Below, piece after piece: positions 38,101-49,227 of a stretch of 64,000 nucleotides of DNA (position 1 is the first letter of the stretch; each line of letters begins with the position of its first letter). The stretch is from NCBI GenBank assembly GCA_914767715.1, contig OU612071.1, positions 17,418,948 through 17,482,947 of the forward strand. Direction: 5' to 3'. The DNA comes from Membranipora membranacea. Lineage: Eukaryota > Bryozoa > Gymnolaemata > Cheilostomatida > Membraniporidae. Below the pieces are notes generated by a model. It saw nothing but the letters and a program-made list of their open reading frames with translations, made no database searches and had not been told where the DNA came from. The position numbers were made by a program, and so were the translations under genes.

Positions 38101-41100
38101 TTCAGGAAATTCAGAGAGTTTACACCCTGAGATGTTCAAATCCGTCAGCAGTTTCAGACCACTTAGCTTCTCTCCAAGTTTTTTATCATTACTGAATACG
38201 TTCCCACTGGCATTCAGCTTTTCAAGACATGGCAGCAGTAAACTGGAAAGACAAAAATAATCTCTTTGATCTTAATCTTAAGCTTGACCTTATATTGTAA
38301 TCTACTTAAAAGATGATTGATTACCCAAAAAAAGTGTTAAGGATGTTAGTTTTTGTTCTGGAAGAGGCAAAGATCAAGTCAAGTGAGGTAATTTGATTAA
38401 ATATCTCTCGAAATGGTACACACATTTACGTACTCTTCAGGAAGCGCTGAAAGTCCACAATTTGACAGGTTCATCTCTTTTAACTGCAGTAGAGCATTAA
38501 GATTCTCAGCAAGTTTGCTATCATTGGTCAACCTATTCCCACTGATGTCTAGCTTTTCGAGATCTGGCAGCTGTAGGCTAGGGAGACAAAAAATACTCCA
38601 ATTGATGTTTTGATTATAATGCTGTGTCACCTTACATCAAACTTACATCAATTAAGGTAATAAGTTTTGCATCACAAGATAAATTCGCTTAACACTTGAA
38701 ATGAACATGGATCCACATACTTTTGGGGAAGCTTAGTTAGTTCACAATTTGATAGGTTTATCTCTTTTAACTGCCGTAGACCATTTAGCCCCTCAGTAAG
38801 CTGATTATGATTAGTTATCCTATTTCCACTGATATTCAGCTTTTCCAGATAATATAGTAGTTGTATGCTACAAAAAAAGAAGTTCACTTGAATTGATGCG
38901 AAGATGATCATAAGTAGCACCTTACATCAAATGCTAATGTAATTTATCTCGTAATTTTGGTATCTCGTGTATCTGGCCAAGTGGAGGACTCATGAATGAC
39001 AGTTCTCAGTCTGTGAGAGTCAAGCACACTCTCTTTTACACTTCATTGGCATCTGCATCTTTTTTCGAGAAATGTTTTTAAAAAATGTCATTATATAAGA
39101 AACAAGAAAAGGGTGAATCAAAAAATATGATTGACTGGTTATAGATCATAATTGTAGCATGTGATACTGAAATAAGGCTTTTTTAAAACAAAACTGTTTA
39201 GAGACGCTGCATAAAGTAACAGGCCGAGAACTAAATTCAGATAAAATCATATAAGGTTAAGCTTGTTGAAAAGCATACACAGAACTGAAGTAAGTTTATA
39301 AAGAAACTTCATTTATTACCTGGATAGGTTTGTATTACATTCTCGAAAAAAGTGACATAATATCTACATACCCTTTGGGAAACTCAGATAGTTCACACGT
39401 TGACAGGTTTAACTCTTTCAACTTCCATAGACGGTCTAACTTCTCAGCAAGCTTGTCTTGATTCAACAACTTAGTTCCACTGATATTCAGCTTCTCTAGA
39501 TAGGGTAGTTCCAGACTGGAATAATAAGCGATAATATGATATCAAATTTGCTGTGACACTTTCGATATTAACATTGTTTCTGCAAAACCTTCAGAAGACA
39601 AATCAAGTTATATTTAATTTCGATTCTCTGCCTTGGTATTGATCATGGTTGACTGGAACATCTTAAAACGGCATATTTTTCAGGTACAACAGCCCATCAA
39701 AATTTTGTTACTCCAGCCAGGTGAAAATCAATATTAATTTGAAACAAAATAAAGGAGTAGAAGATGATAATCCTGTTAGATTCACAGCCAGCCCTTAAAA
39801 GCATTCGGGATGGCGATCGCGGCCGTAAGCGGTCGTTAACGACCGCTTAAGGCCGCGATCGCCATCCAGAACACAATTTTGAGATGTCAAAACAAAAAGA
39901 TAATATACAGAACAAATTGTCGTTATCAGCGACAGATGCTACATAGGGTTTTCTGGGAGCGACGTCATCCGATAATTAAAGGAGCACATATTCTGTTTGA
40001 TCGACCAATGTGCGTGAAAAAATAGAACATTGTAATCATATAAAAAATTGCTGAATGTACTATACCTTAAGGTATCAACATCTAATGATGACCCTTCAAG
40101 ACGTAACTCTTTCAGGGAGGAAAACTGGACTAGGATTTCCATTAATTGAGTATTATCTTCCCACCCCCTAAACAGAAACAAAATGGCAAATAATGATTAA
40201 AACAGTGATACCTCGACCATAAGAAATGATTGTATCTTGATCGATCTGATTGTACTATGATACATACAATTGTTCTGCTGATGGATTGAAATAATGTGAA
40301 GTCACATTGTAACCTTGCTTGTCAATGTTCCACTGTGTTACAAGATTCTGGATAAAACCACAATAACTGGATCAGCCCAAAAATCACTCAATTATCCAAA
40401 ACTCAATTAATTCTTATAAGCACAAGTAAGCAGACATCTATCAATGTTGACAACTCTTTTGCATTACTGATGTCAAGTATTTGACGATGATGATGACACT
40501 TCCCGGTTGCTATAATAATTCTGACAACCAATTGCTTAATGGAGTGTCTCTGTCGGTCAAATTTACTGTGGCCTGACATTGAATATTAATAAGGCCATGA
40601 AAGGTACTACTTTTATGTATATTGAACGTAAATTTTAGACATATCATTTACCGGGCTCCACTTTTCACACAAATGTGCCGTATAGATTCTCTCAGTGATT
40701 CACTAGGTCGACTGCGTAGTAAATCTTCATGTTCAATCCTAAGATGTGTGACAGCAGACTTGCGTCTCATATCTATATCCATCAATAGAGTCCCTGTTAA
40801 ACCGCTACAACTGTTAGCTAGACTTCCATGCTTGCACCAATCATCACCTGGCTCCGGATCATTCTCTTCTCTCCAAAATGCTTCGTCGATTGTGTAGCTG
40901 AAAATACCAATCACTACGATTTTATGATGCGTTGTCTACGCTAGGTATTTCTATTTGACCAGAGTTATCCTCTCTCTCTCAACTGATTATTAACCATGGG
41001 CACATAACTCTAAATTACTATAAATACACTCCTTTGACCCTGCATATGATTTTTGTCAGCGCTCTCAACCACTCAGATTTATCCCGAGTTACTTTTTGGT

Positions 41101-44100
41101 TCTACTAATGCAACTCAGGTTATTTGGGACAATGAGCTAAAAACTCCTCATATTCATATGAGATTTGGAATTCCTCTCAGTGTGGTCTACTTGTATGATT
41201 ATAAAGAAACATTTTGACGTTGTAATAATATTTGAAAATCGATAACCAGGATGCGATTAATAGTGATGCTGATGATGGTCTAATCTCTAAAAAAGCAATA
41301 TAATTCATCTGCAGATCCCCAAATTGCTCTCTAGTCTTCGGCGACTGGACCTGCTAGGATGGCTTACAGAGCACCCATATCCCCAGCTGTTTATGAACAG
41401 GGCATTTTGGGCATTTGAAATGGCACTTCCTGACACACAGTAATGCAAAATGCAAGAGATGAATCCTCCTAGGTTGAGAGCCCTGATATTGGGTCTTGCA
41501 GTAATCAATGTGAACAACTATTTAAACTAGTATGGGTGGCTGATATCCCCAATAAACACTATGCGAGCATTCAATATCCTCTAGGTATTAAATGTATGTT
41601 AAATCAACAGTTGTAAACATGGTGAAGAGGGTGGGCTGTATAGTCATTTGGTATTTATCATCAAAGAGTGAAACTGATACACTTTGTATCCTTATTGTTT
41701 CTGCCTAAATTACTAGCTTATTAAACACCTTACCAATTCTGTAATTAGTCCCAGATTTGTGTCCCTTAGCATTGGCTTGGCATGGCATTGGCATTGGCAT
41801 TGTGCAGCCTAGCTTAGCATAGAAGCTGACAACAAAGGATTGCCATCAATAGTTTTGTAGGAGATCTAAGAATTCCTGAATTTGAATCTTCTGTTTGTAT
41901 CTTTGATCCCTAAAACTGTTGGTATATTGACTAAATTATTGGAGCCCAGACTCATTCTTCGACAGTGTGAGAATACAGACATTACCACCAATCAAATTAC
42001 AATCTATCTGCTGTTATTATTACGCAGATTAGGATTGGTATTTTTGATACATAGGACCTCAGAACAATTACCATCATGAATGACAACTAAGTGAAAATCA
42101 CCGAACACTATGTGCATGGGAGTGATTAATAGCTGATACTCCTAGCTAATTCTTCATCGTGCACTTATTCTTAGATTCTTACTCTCTCTCTCAAGCCCAC
42201 TTAGTAGGCGAAGAAGTTTCCTTCTACAATGTGTCATCTCAAAGTATCTGTTTGTGATTGAGTGAATTAAATCTGGACGGTTGTACTACATTAATCTTCA
42301 GTATTAAGTAGCACTGAGAAATAGTTGTGTTGTGTTGAATATGAATACCAAACAAATGCTTGCCCTCTAAGTGACTAAAGGATTTAGATAAAAGACGCCT
42401 GTTTTGACCAAATTACAGCGCCCCACCTGGTCTTATTCCTACCCTCAAGGACTTTGATTTTGCCTAAAACTTTTCTACATAATCAGCATAATATCATGAT
42501 ATTGAAAACAATGAAAATATTCTACTAACGTTGCATTAAAAGGGATGCAACTGGGCTCTATCAACATCGTCTCGCAGGGCGGTATCCTAGTATACGGCCA
42601 CACTGGCCTAGTTTGAACCCAAAGCTGCATAATACCTGGCCATTTAATTCGCTCTTATTATTATGAAAATAAAAAAAATATTAGATGATGTGTGTATTGA
42701 CATTGCCAATTTTGTACCTGTATGAATAGACAGTCAAGCTTTCGCAGTGAATTGCATCACCCAAAATAATCGAAGGTTTTGTCAACAAAGCATCTGTCAT
42801 TTAACACAAATTAAACTGATGCCAAATTGTCTCAAGATTTAATTCCTTCTAATCTGTGATTTTCTGTTGTTTTTTTTCTAAATCTGTGAGAGCTCCATAG
42901 TTTTCAACCATACAATTTAGCTGTATCTGCTGAAGCTGAATTTAATTGATCTCCCTAAGATAAACGCATCATTGATATACAGGCAGCTAATTGAGGTGCA
43001 GTCGTGGGGATTTAAAATGGAATATTTATGTCATGCTTAATCAAATCGATATGCCCTTGATTGTATGATGAGATAGATCTTAACAAACAAAATCCTGAAG
43101 ATTCCCCCCTCCCGTATTTCCAGAAATGGTGTCACATTTTCGACCTAAACAGGGATTTTGAGGATAATCCTACTTAATAACTGCTTTATGTGGCTTCACA
43201 TAATATTAAGAAAGACTTTACTACTGTGTGTTAAATGAAAAAGACAGGATAAAAGTCAAAGTCAGGTGACCGTGACATTCACATATGAAGTCAATTTAGT
43301 CCGATGGCAGCCTATGCAAAATGTGGCTAGAAATGCAACTTCATTAACGATTTTGTGTGGATAGGGTTTGACAGTTGTTTCTGGTTCCTTGCTGATCGCA
43401 ATGGCAATATTTGGTCTCCTATCATAAATAGCTAAGATAAGTCCAACAACAGTTGCAATACCCCCTTATATCACCTGCATACTACCGTAATTAAAGCGAA
43501 ACTCCTTTTTTAATTTTGCTGCCACCCCGAAAACTGGCTGAGAATGTTCGTGTAGATCTGATATTTTTATAGTAGTTTTTAGTGTCATTACCGATGACCA
43601 GAAACTTTTTTCCAGAACTAAGCACTTTTTTTTATGATATTGTTGGAGCTAATTTTTGATTTATAAGCTATGTAACCTAATAAAAACCATTTCAATGGAA
43701 CTATGTTGGAAACTTAATAATTCATACTATTTGAAGAAACATGAACATTGCAAACTGGTGGTATGCGATGGGAGTGTAAATAAACGGTCACCAGATTAAC
43801 CACCCAAAATTGTAAATGGAAAGGAAAAGATAGGCGGAGCTGCCACCGGACTAATTTATGCAAAGGTGCACAAGATTTATTTAGTTTTATTCTTTAGGTT
43901 ATCTGCTTGTGAACTTTCACTCTCCGACACTCCTCCAAAATACAGACAAATTGATTTTCATGGCACTAAATTGCTCTTTAGGCTTACAGTGCTCCCCCCA
44001 CCAAACCCTCCAGCTGGGTTTACTCAGCCAACTCAAGCCCTCGGTGTGCTGCTATGCTGCACAGGATAGTCAGAATGGCAGGGTAGCAATTTAAAGCTAG

Positions 44101-45939
44101 AAATCCCTCCTGTTTGTCGTGATAAAATATGGTTTGCAATGATTTATTTTGCACTTAAAATCAATTGACTGCTGGCAAAACTGTTACATAAAATTACTGT
44201 AAGTGTTTCAGTAATAAAATGTTAAAAACGAATAATTGAAAATCTCTTAGGAATACTGCTGCTGTAGTGGTTGTAGTGGTTTGCGGCTGGATGTACTTAG
44301 TTTTGTGATTCCTTATCAGGTTGATTTGCCTCCAAGGTTTGTTAATTCAAGTGGGTACAACTCCAAATTCAACTCAAAATAATCTAGTGTAGACAGCGCA
44401 TTGTAAAGTCGTTGTGAATGGCACCTCGATAAATGTTAATAAGGCCAAAAACTCCCTAATCTCTATTGAGAACTTTTCCTTACATTTTAACCACATCTAA
44501 CCTTTTGAGATTGTGTGCAGATCCCTGCTAGAAAATCTCTAAGACAAATAAAATAATATAATCTTGGTAACACCCCATGTTATTCAACAGCGAGTAGCTT
44601 TGGCCAGTCACATAAAAACCGATGATGAATGAAATGTTAGGATTATATTGGTGGACGCTTTAAGAACAGACAATTATTGATGAGTAGTCAAAATGTGCAT
44701 CATGAACCAATCTAAAAAATGACAAACTTTTCTCAGGCCTCATACAAGCCACAGTACATTAAGTTAAGCAAGTCCAATTTTATTAGTTTCGTGTGAAGTT
44801 ATGTGTGAAGTAAAAGTTTCTAGACTTAGTTTCTTTGCGTTTCGCTTTTATGGAATCGTATAGAAGGCCTACGTTATTGCCAAATTTTGACCAGTTTAAG
44901 GAGCAAAGCTGCATCAACCGGTAACCATCAAAGCCTCCTAAACCAATAAGCACCACTATTTTCATCTGTTCTGAGAACATCATAATTATGACTAAAACAC
45001 ATATTACCATAAGGAATTCAAAACTATTGCAGTACTAATTGAGCACACAAGGTCTTTTCTAGACAGTTATCAGCGAAGTTCTGTTTGAGTTTGCTTGCCA
45101 AAGTCTACTGTTCAATTGTCACATCAATTTTAGAATTGCTAGCAACCAGGAAGACTTTATTATGAGTCTGAGTATAAATTCTGATGACAGAGTCCAAAAA
45201 CCTTTCAACAAATGCTTATTGCATGTTTAATTTCTTTTGACGGTTGTTGATTTGTATAACATCCAAATATAATTATAATAGAAATAGTAATTTGATTGTT
45301 GAAATTATGAAATTATGTCTTAAGACTTCAGCGCAATCAAGGATGTCATTGTGAATGAATTTTTTGTCTTCAATGTAAATTTTCACATGGTGAGTTACAT
45401 CATATTTAGAATATAAATTTGACAATGACATCATACGGAGTTTGATTATACCCGACTGAATCATTTCAATATTTGAAGAACTATCCGGACTATCGATTTT
45501 GTAAGTAATTGCCTTTAGCTTCTCAAGAATGTTCGTAGGTTTAGAGATATAGTTGGCTGTGCTGCTTGAGCCAAACGAAAAGTTTGTTTGTTTTCATCTT
45601 CGTAAATGATGATATTTATCCGCATAAAGGCTAGAATGAAAAAAAACAGGCCTAACATGCTTTCTGATTATGAATGGCATTGGTCTGTAGGTAGCCTTTC
45701 ATCACAAATATTAAAATGGTCAGTATCATATTTTAACAGTTTAAGGTAGGACAACTTCAGGGCTTGCTTCCAGCACCGTGATCTTGAGCATCCATAGTGA
45801 GAAGATATAGGAAGAAAAACCTTGGTTAATACTTGGAAATTATTCTACTCACGTTTTCCTACTCCTCAGACGTGGTATGGATCCAGACATTTTCTCTGAT
45901 GAGAGCTCCAATGAAAGCTGAGGCTTAATATGTGATCCT
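26171..45939 (-). CDS. LRR-Roc-COR-caspase fusion protein
   Basis: Exons, in transcript order: possible first exon 45939-45853 (ATG near 45,890); 40897-40652; 40167-40066; LRR exons 39515-39372, 38867-38721, 38577-38434, 38242-38099, 37561-37418; 34180-32223 (Roc-COR); 31716-31550; 31403-31221 and 30981-30738 (caspase p20); 30535-30302 (linker); 29994-29887, 29485-29376, 27538-27298 and 26271-26171 (p10 and tail, stop 26171-26173). Every junction is phase-consistent. The product would be about 1,484 residues: N-terminal region 1-95, LRRs about 95-410, Roc about 460-650, COR about 650-1020, helical linker 1024-1079, p20 1080-1222, acidic linker to 1300, p10 to about 1450. By family knowledge Roc-COR modules bind GTP and dimerise, and caspases cut after Asp and are activated by induced proximity. 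A cytosolic sensor or cell-death protein is therefore likely, but this is inference. No CARD, DED or Death domain is recognised. The first exon is the least certain part. Confidence 0.82.
26469..26845. mobile_element. piggyBac-type MITE, first of a pair
   Basis: 377 bp with inverted ends AGGGCAACCAAGGTTTC, flanked by TTAA at 26,465-26,468 and 26,846-26,849. The matching place in copy 1 (16,703-16,706) is an empty site with a single TTAA. There is no coding capacity. TTAA duplication with ends starting AGGG is characteristic of piggyBac-mobilised elements; the assignment rests on that. Confidence 0.88.
26850..27226. mobile_element. piggyBac-type MITE, second of a pair
   Basis: Same length, orientation and ends as its neighbour, with a handful of substitutions. 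It shares the central TTAA (26,846-26,849) and ends at TTAA 27,227-27,230. It lies in the last intron of the caspase gene. Confidence 0.88.
27721..27942. mobile_element. MITE with tRNA-like core
   Basis: Inverted ends of about 22 bp, TACTGTAATTCCTCACCTAT on the left and the complement of TAAGTGAGGAATTACGGTA on the right, next to TA dinucleotides. The interior at 27,773-27,858 has a tRNA-like A box (TAGCTCAGTGTGTAAAGTGC) and a good B box (GGGTTTGAATCCC). Confidence 0.75.
28602..28870. repeat. 31-bp minisatellite, 8.7 copies
   Basis: Eight full units and a partial ninth of a 31-base unit beginning AGAATCTCAAATCAAAGCTT and ending CACTCTTGT. Units are head to tail with no spacers and differ at a few positions, so it is not a CRISPR array. 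Confidence 0.95.
30302..31716 (-). other. Caspase p20 exons and interdomain linker
   Basis: Exon 31403-31221 opens with DYRMTEIRGRVLIINN and contains RVGSEYDYDNIERMFRKFGF, including the RxG Arg of the S1 pocket. Exon 30981-30738 contains the catalytic His in FALVIMSHGGNG and the catalytic Cys in KPKLVISQACSGG; the usual QACRG is QACSG. Exon 30535-30302 is a 78-residue acidic Ser/Pro/Asp-rich linker with several Asp residues that could be cut when p20 and p10 separate. Exon 31716-31550 is a 55-residue helical segment in the pro-domain position; it is too short for a full death-fold domain. Confidence 0.85.
32223..34180 (-). other. Roc GTPase and COR domain exon
   Basis: One 1,958-bp exon. It begins with the last LRRs (LRLAENNITEIPSWINDFPK). 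The Roc GTPase follows, with P-loop GRSMAGKSS, switch II IDFGGDEVYQYSY (DxxG kept) and the G4 motif VLTHRDQ. The COR region has IPNTWMDEI, SGDILWYHK, an LLSPTGTN segment and AIPCFMPPRSAS. The exon ends in a Cys/His-rich patch (CAHC, then PCQQHHPHQ). LRRK, MFHAS1 and DAPK1 share Roc-COR; unlike LRRK and DAPK1, no kinase is attached here. Confidence 0.88.
34181..37417. other. Large intron with repeats
   Basis: This separates the LRR exons from the Roc exon. A tRNA-like SINE lies at about 36,420-36,490. Part of the duplicated unit described at 36,887-37,812 lies at its upstream-in-coordinate end. A + frame with a possible donor at 35,980-36,090 has no family support. Confidence 0.55.
36420..36490 (-). 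repeat. tRNA-derived SINE head
   Basis: On the minus strand GAGCAATTGGTAGAGCACTG (A box) is followed by GCGGTATCAAACCC (B box). Intronic and degenerate. Confidence 0.6.
36887..37812. repeat. Local tandem duplication in LRR intron
   Basis: Bases 36,887-36,935 recur at 37,600-37,650 and bases 37,209-37,372 recur at 37,652-37,812, nearly unchanged. The sequence around LRR exon 37,418-37,561 recurs at 38,395-38,610. The simplest reading is one or two unequal exchanges that duplicated an LRR exon with its flanks. Confidence 0.8.
37418..39515 (-). other. LRR exon array
   Basis: Five exons of 144, 144, 144, 147 and 144 bp, all phase 2 at both ends, so any can be lost or copied without shifting frame. 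Each encodes two leucine-rich repeats of about 24 residues on the pattern LPxLEKLdISGN followed by LKEmNLSnCgLsalPe. Exons 37561-37418 and 38577-38434 are nearly identical, differing by a few residues. The array is preceded by a cap-like exon with FSSLKELRLEGSSLD (40167-40066) and continues into the Roc exon. Confidence 0.88.
39808..39867. other. 60-bp GC-rich near-perfect palindrome
   Basis: Two 30-base arms around the centre GTTAAC are complementary at 29 of 30 positions (the one mismatch is at position 18). The arm starts GGATGGCGATCGCGGCC. It lies in an intron of the LRR-caspase gene and is far richer in GC and CpG than its surroundings. Confidence 0.95.
40652..40897 (-). other. N-terminal exon of LRR-caspase gene
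   Basis: 246 bp, phase 2 in and phase 2 out. It encodes a hydrophilic region with EAFWREENDPEPGDDW and LRIEHEDLLRSRPSESL before the LRRs. An in-frame ATG at about 40,914, just upstream of the acceptor, would be the start if 45,939-45,853 is not used. No signal peptide is visible, consistent with a cytosolic protein. Confidence 0.75.
41057..41485. mobile_element. hAT-like MITE, family D
   Basis: Ends CAGCGCTCTCAACC and, inverted, GGTTGAGAGCCCTG. Interior words such as CCCCAGCTGTTTATGAACAGG and ATCCTCC recur at 55,574-56,699. I could not identify a convincing target duplication. Confidence 0.6.
41486..45852. other. Intron or intergenic DNA, no supported gene
   Basis: If the exon at 45,939-45,853 is real, this is the first intron of the LRR-caspase gene. 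No RNA gene or ordered repeat was recognised. Short open frames at 43,866-44,094 (+) and 44,783-45,010 (-) have no splice support. Confidence 0.5.
45853..45939 (-). other. Candidate first coding exon of LRR-caspase gene
   Basis: 87 bp between a TTGCAG acceptor and a GTGAGT donor. Its open frame, SHIKPQLSLELSSEKMSGSI and RLRSRK, joins in phase 2 to exon 40897-40652. The internal ATG could be the start. The acceptor implies a further upstream exon, possibly non-coding. Confidence 0.4.
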
Positions 45940-46221
45940 CTGCAATGAAGATTATGAGCTTTACATTGCTGGGCTCAGATAACACCAACATTGTCTCTCA
46001 CATTCAGTTTCATTTTTGTTTGTATTTCGAGTAGGCCATCACAGTTCTATATTAACTAGTAGGTACAATTCTTAAAATCATTGAAAGCATTTAACATGAC
46101 CTTCTTCAAGAGCCAAGAGACATTGTTATTTTTATTTTCTCACTAGATTGATGAGTGCCTTTTAGGACCTAAAGGAACTTGCGACTTTGAAAATACATCC
46201 TCAACCATTTAACTATCAAAC

Positions 46222-47141
46222 CTAGGGGTATAATGGATCAGGACTGGTTTAGGCTACCTTGGATCGGATATCAGAGCGGTCCATAAATTCAACCTCGGAT
46301 CAGATCCAGATCCAGACCCAGATAACGCATACAAGCGCTAAATTTGCCAGTCGCAGCAGCTGTACTTTTGCACCATAATATACAGTTAGGGTCATTGAAT
46401 ACAAGGATAAACAACCATTACCCTAATTTAAATGTACATATATCTGCTTGGATATAATACTTCACAAGGAGCAACTTATCACTCACACGGCCAAGGCGCA
46501 AGGATCACACAAACAGATTATTTGAAATGATCATTTAATGAATATAGAGATCTCTCGACTACGAGCATTTTGTGCATAGACACTCAATTTGCAAGGATCC
46601 GTCACTCAAACCCCGATGTTAATAATCACTGAGTTTGAACAATCTCCCTGCTCATATGTCCCAAACTCTCTGCTGTGATTAGGATAGGATTGGTCCTCTT
46701 ACTTTGAAGAAGCAGAAGAAGATAACCTTGTACATCAAACTAGACAGTTGGTCACAGGGAACATCACTGGACAAAAATTGTGGCTTATTCACATTGATCT
46801 GATTAAAGATGCTTCTCTAAATTTAAGCAGAAAACACATCAATCAAATTTAATCAGCAACAATATCGATATGAAAATGAGATATGTATTGAACGCCTACA
46901 TACTGATAACCACTGAGAGCTTTCAACCAAACTCAATTATCTAATCAGAACTACAAGTTACTGAATATCATACTTCCTTCTTTGTCATTTTTAGTGAGAT
47001 AAAATTTTCTAAGTAAGCCTTGATTAAAAACGTATCATCTCGGATCAGACATAACCCATCTATCTGATCCCGTTTGTGGTTGAATCCGAGGTCAAATATC
47101 CGAAATTCAACTCCAACCTCAAGACGTCGTTCCACCCCTAT
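46222..47141. mobile_element. hAT-like non-autonomous element
   Basis: Inverted ends TAGGGGT...GGA with sub-terminal inverted words (CAACCTCGGATCAGATCC against GATCCCG...TGAATCCGAGGTC). The 8-bp flanks ATCAAACC and TTCATACC match at 6 of 8. A small GATCC(A)-rich tandem lies at 46,296-46,320. No transposase. Confidence 0.5.
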
Positions 47142-47344
47142 TCATACCAACCTTGCTATTGACAAATTCTTTTTTTCTAATTGGCAAGGAAAAGGGAGAT
47201 AGCTGATGCCAGGTAGAAATTAGAGAGTGATATGAAAAAAAATCACTTATGTTGCACTGGCATTAGCTCTATTTCCTTCCAAACAAGCAAACGAAACAGA
47301 GCTTATGCATTTGCTACATTATCCACATGTGGTTTTACAAATGA

Positions 47345-48683
47345 TTAAGGTTATGATACCAGCATTGTCCGATTTTGACATTTTATATATCGTTGGAAAG
47401 CTAATCGAACACTGATTCTGAAAATGTTGGTTTCGGTATGAGGTCATGTCATTACCTTGTGCTATTTTGATATAAGGCAGGATAATCGTCTTTGAAGAGG
47501 ATTTTTTAGGACGATGTGGTGCAGATACTTTGGTACATATCAGACTTTCAACTGCATATTGTTTACAAGAAGCCTCTGAAGCACCCATGAGGGGCAATTT
47601 CTGGACCCTGTGGCATTGCGCACCAGTGGAAAAACCATGTTTTTATCATCTATCATGAGCTTGATTAGGTTGCTTTAGTTAAATGGATGAGGATCCAATG
47701 TGATGCGTGCCACACACAGAAAAGACAGGTTATCTGCTTTGGGAAGACCTTATGATACATGTCATGACTAATAGACTACATTGGTATCAATAATAATAGG
47801 AGTTGCCCTCTCTGTCAGAATGTTTATAATTACAAAATGTTATTACCAGCTGAAACGACTTTTTGGGAAACATTAGAGTTGATACAAGCAGTTTGGTGAT
47901 ATTCATGTATTAGCAGAGATGTATGGAACAATGCTACGCGGTGATTTTGTATCTATGTCCCATAAATCATGACACAGTGCACAATAAAGGGAAAATTATG
48001 GTCAAAGTCCAGTTATCATTGCCTCAAAATTGCTAATCTTAAGCGACTTCTTTAGAGCAGCTGCTTCCAGACAATCAACTAAACAATAGTGATGATTACA
48101 GCGGACACCAGACAACAATGCTACGATCTCAAACTAAATTAAAATCCATGTCTCTCCCATCTACAGTCTCCAAAGTTGACATCACACAAGACATACTAGA
48201 ATTATAGCATTCCGACAGAGCAGCGACTCCTAATATAATTGATACCAATGTTATTTATTTGTTGCGACATGTAGCATCGGGTCTCCCACAGTAAACTACT
48301 TGTCTTTTCTGCATGTGGTTTGCATCACATTGAATCCTCATCCATTTAACCAAAGCGACCTAAATGAGCTAATAACCAATGCATTTAAGATGATTTATCA
48401 TCTGATGTGCAACGCCACAGGAGACGGCAATTGCCCCTCATGGGTGCTTCAGAGTTTTCTGGTAACTATAATTCAGTTGAAAGTCTGATATGAACAATTG
48501 TTTCTTCACTACATCGCTCTAAAAAATCCTCCTCAAAGACGATTATTCTGCCTTTTATCAATACAGCGCAACGCCATGACATGACCTCACGCTGAAACCA
48601 TTAGTTTCAGAATCAGTGTTCGATTAGCTTTCCAACGACATATAAAATGTCCAAATCGGTCAACGCCGGTATCATAACCTTAA
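47345..48683. mobile_element. Long terminal-inverted-repeat element, family B
   Basis: Arms of about 450 bp are inverted copies of each other, beginning TTAAGGTTATGATACCAGC and ending with its complement. Matching blocks include GGCAGGATAATCGTCTTTGA and TGCCCCTCATGGGTGCTTC. The middle, about 47,850-48,170, has no coding capacity. One arm of another copy is at 8,706-9,915. Confidence 0.8.
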
Positions 48684-49227
48684 ATTGTTGCAGCTGTCTG
48701 GCAATTGAACCAGAAAACTGCATATTAAATTTTATATGGTTATGCCCTCCAATCACACTGCAAAAACCTGACCACAGCTTAAAAAGTGTAGTTCATTGAC
48801 AGTTGGCTTGTTTGTATGCAATGGCTAATGAATTCTTTGTTTCAAACAGACAGGAACTAACTGAGATTGAAAGCCAAGGTATATGTTGGATCTTAATGGG
48901 GGAGATGCTAAAAGTAAAACTCAACCACATATTAATAATTCTCAAAGATTATTAAGGTCACTATCATTCATCATTTGTTCTCAAGGTAAACTATATTTAC
49001 ATTTTATATATTTACTATAAAAAAAAGAAAAGAATATCACATCAGATTCTTAGATCAGCTCACGTTCGCTTATTGCATGTACCGCTTTAAATGCAACTAG
49101 TACTATGGTCATTGGTTTGGACCCTACCACTTTGTGTTTCTATACTATTGTATGTTATTTATATATTATTATGGACCTTATTCGACTGAGTACGGGCAAT
49201 ATAATTTAAAATAGTAAATTGTATTTA
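48684..49227. other. No feature seen
   Basis: AT-rich DNA following the long-TIR element; no gene or repeat recognised. Confidence 0.4.

Noticed and set aside
41305-41517. Minus-strand ORF as the first exon of the LRR-caspase gene
   Set aside because: It lies over the family D MITE (41,057-41,485), and the same sequence recurs at 56,580-56,699.
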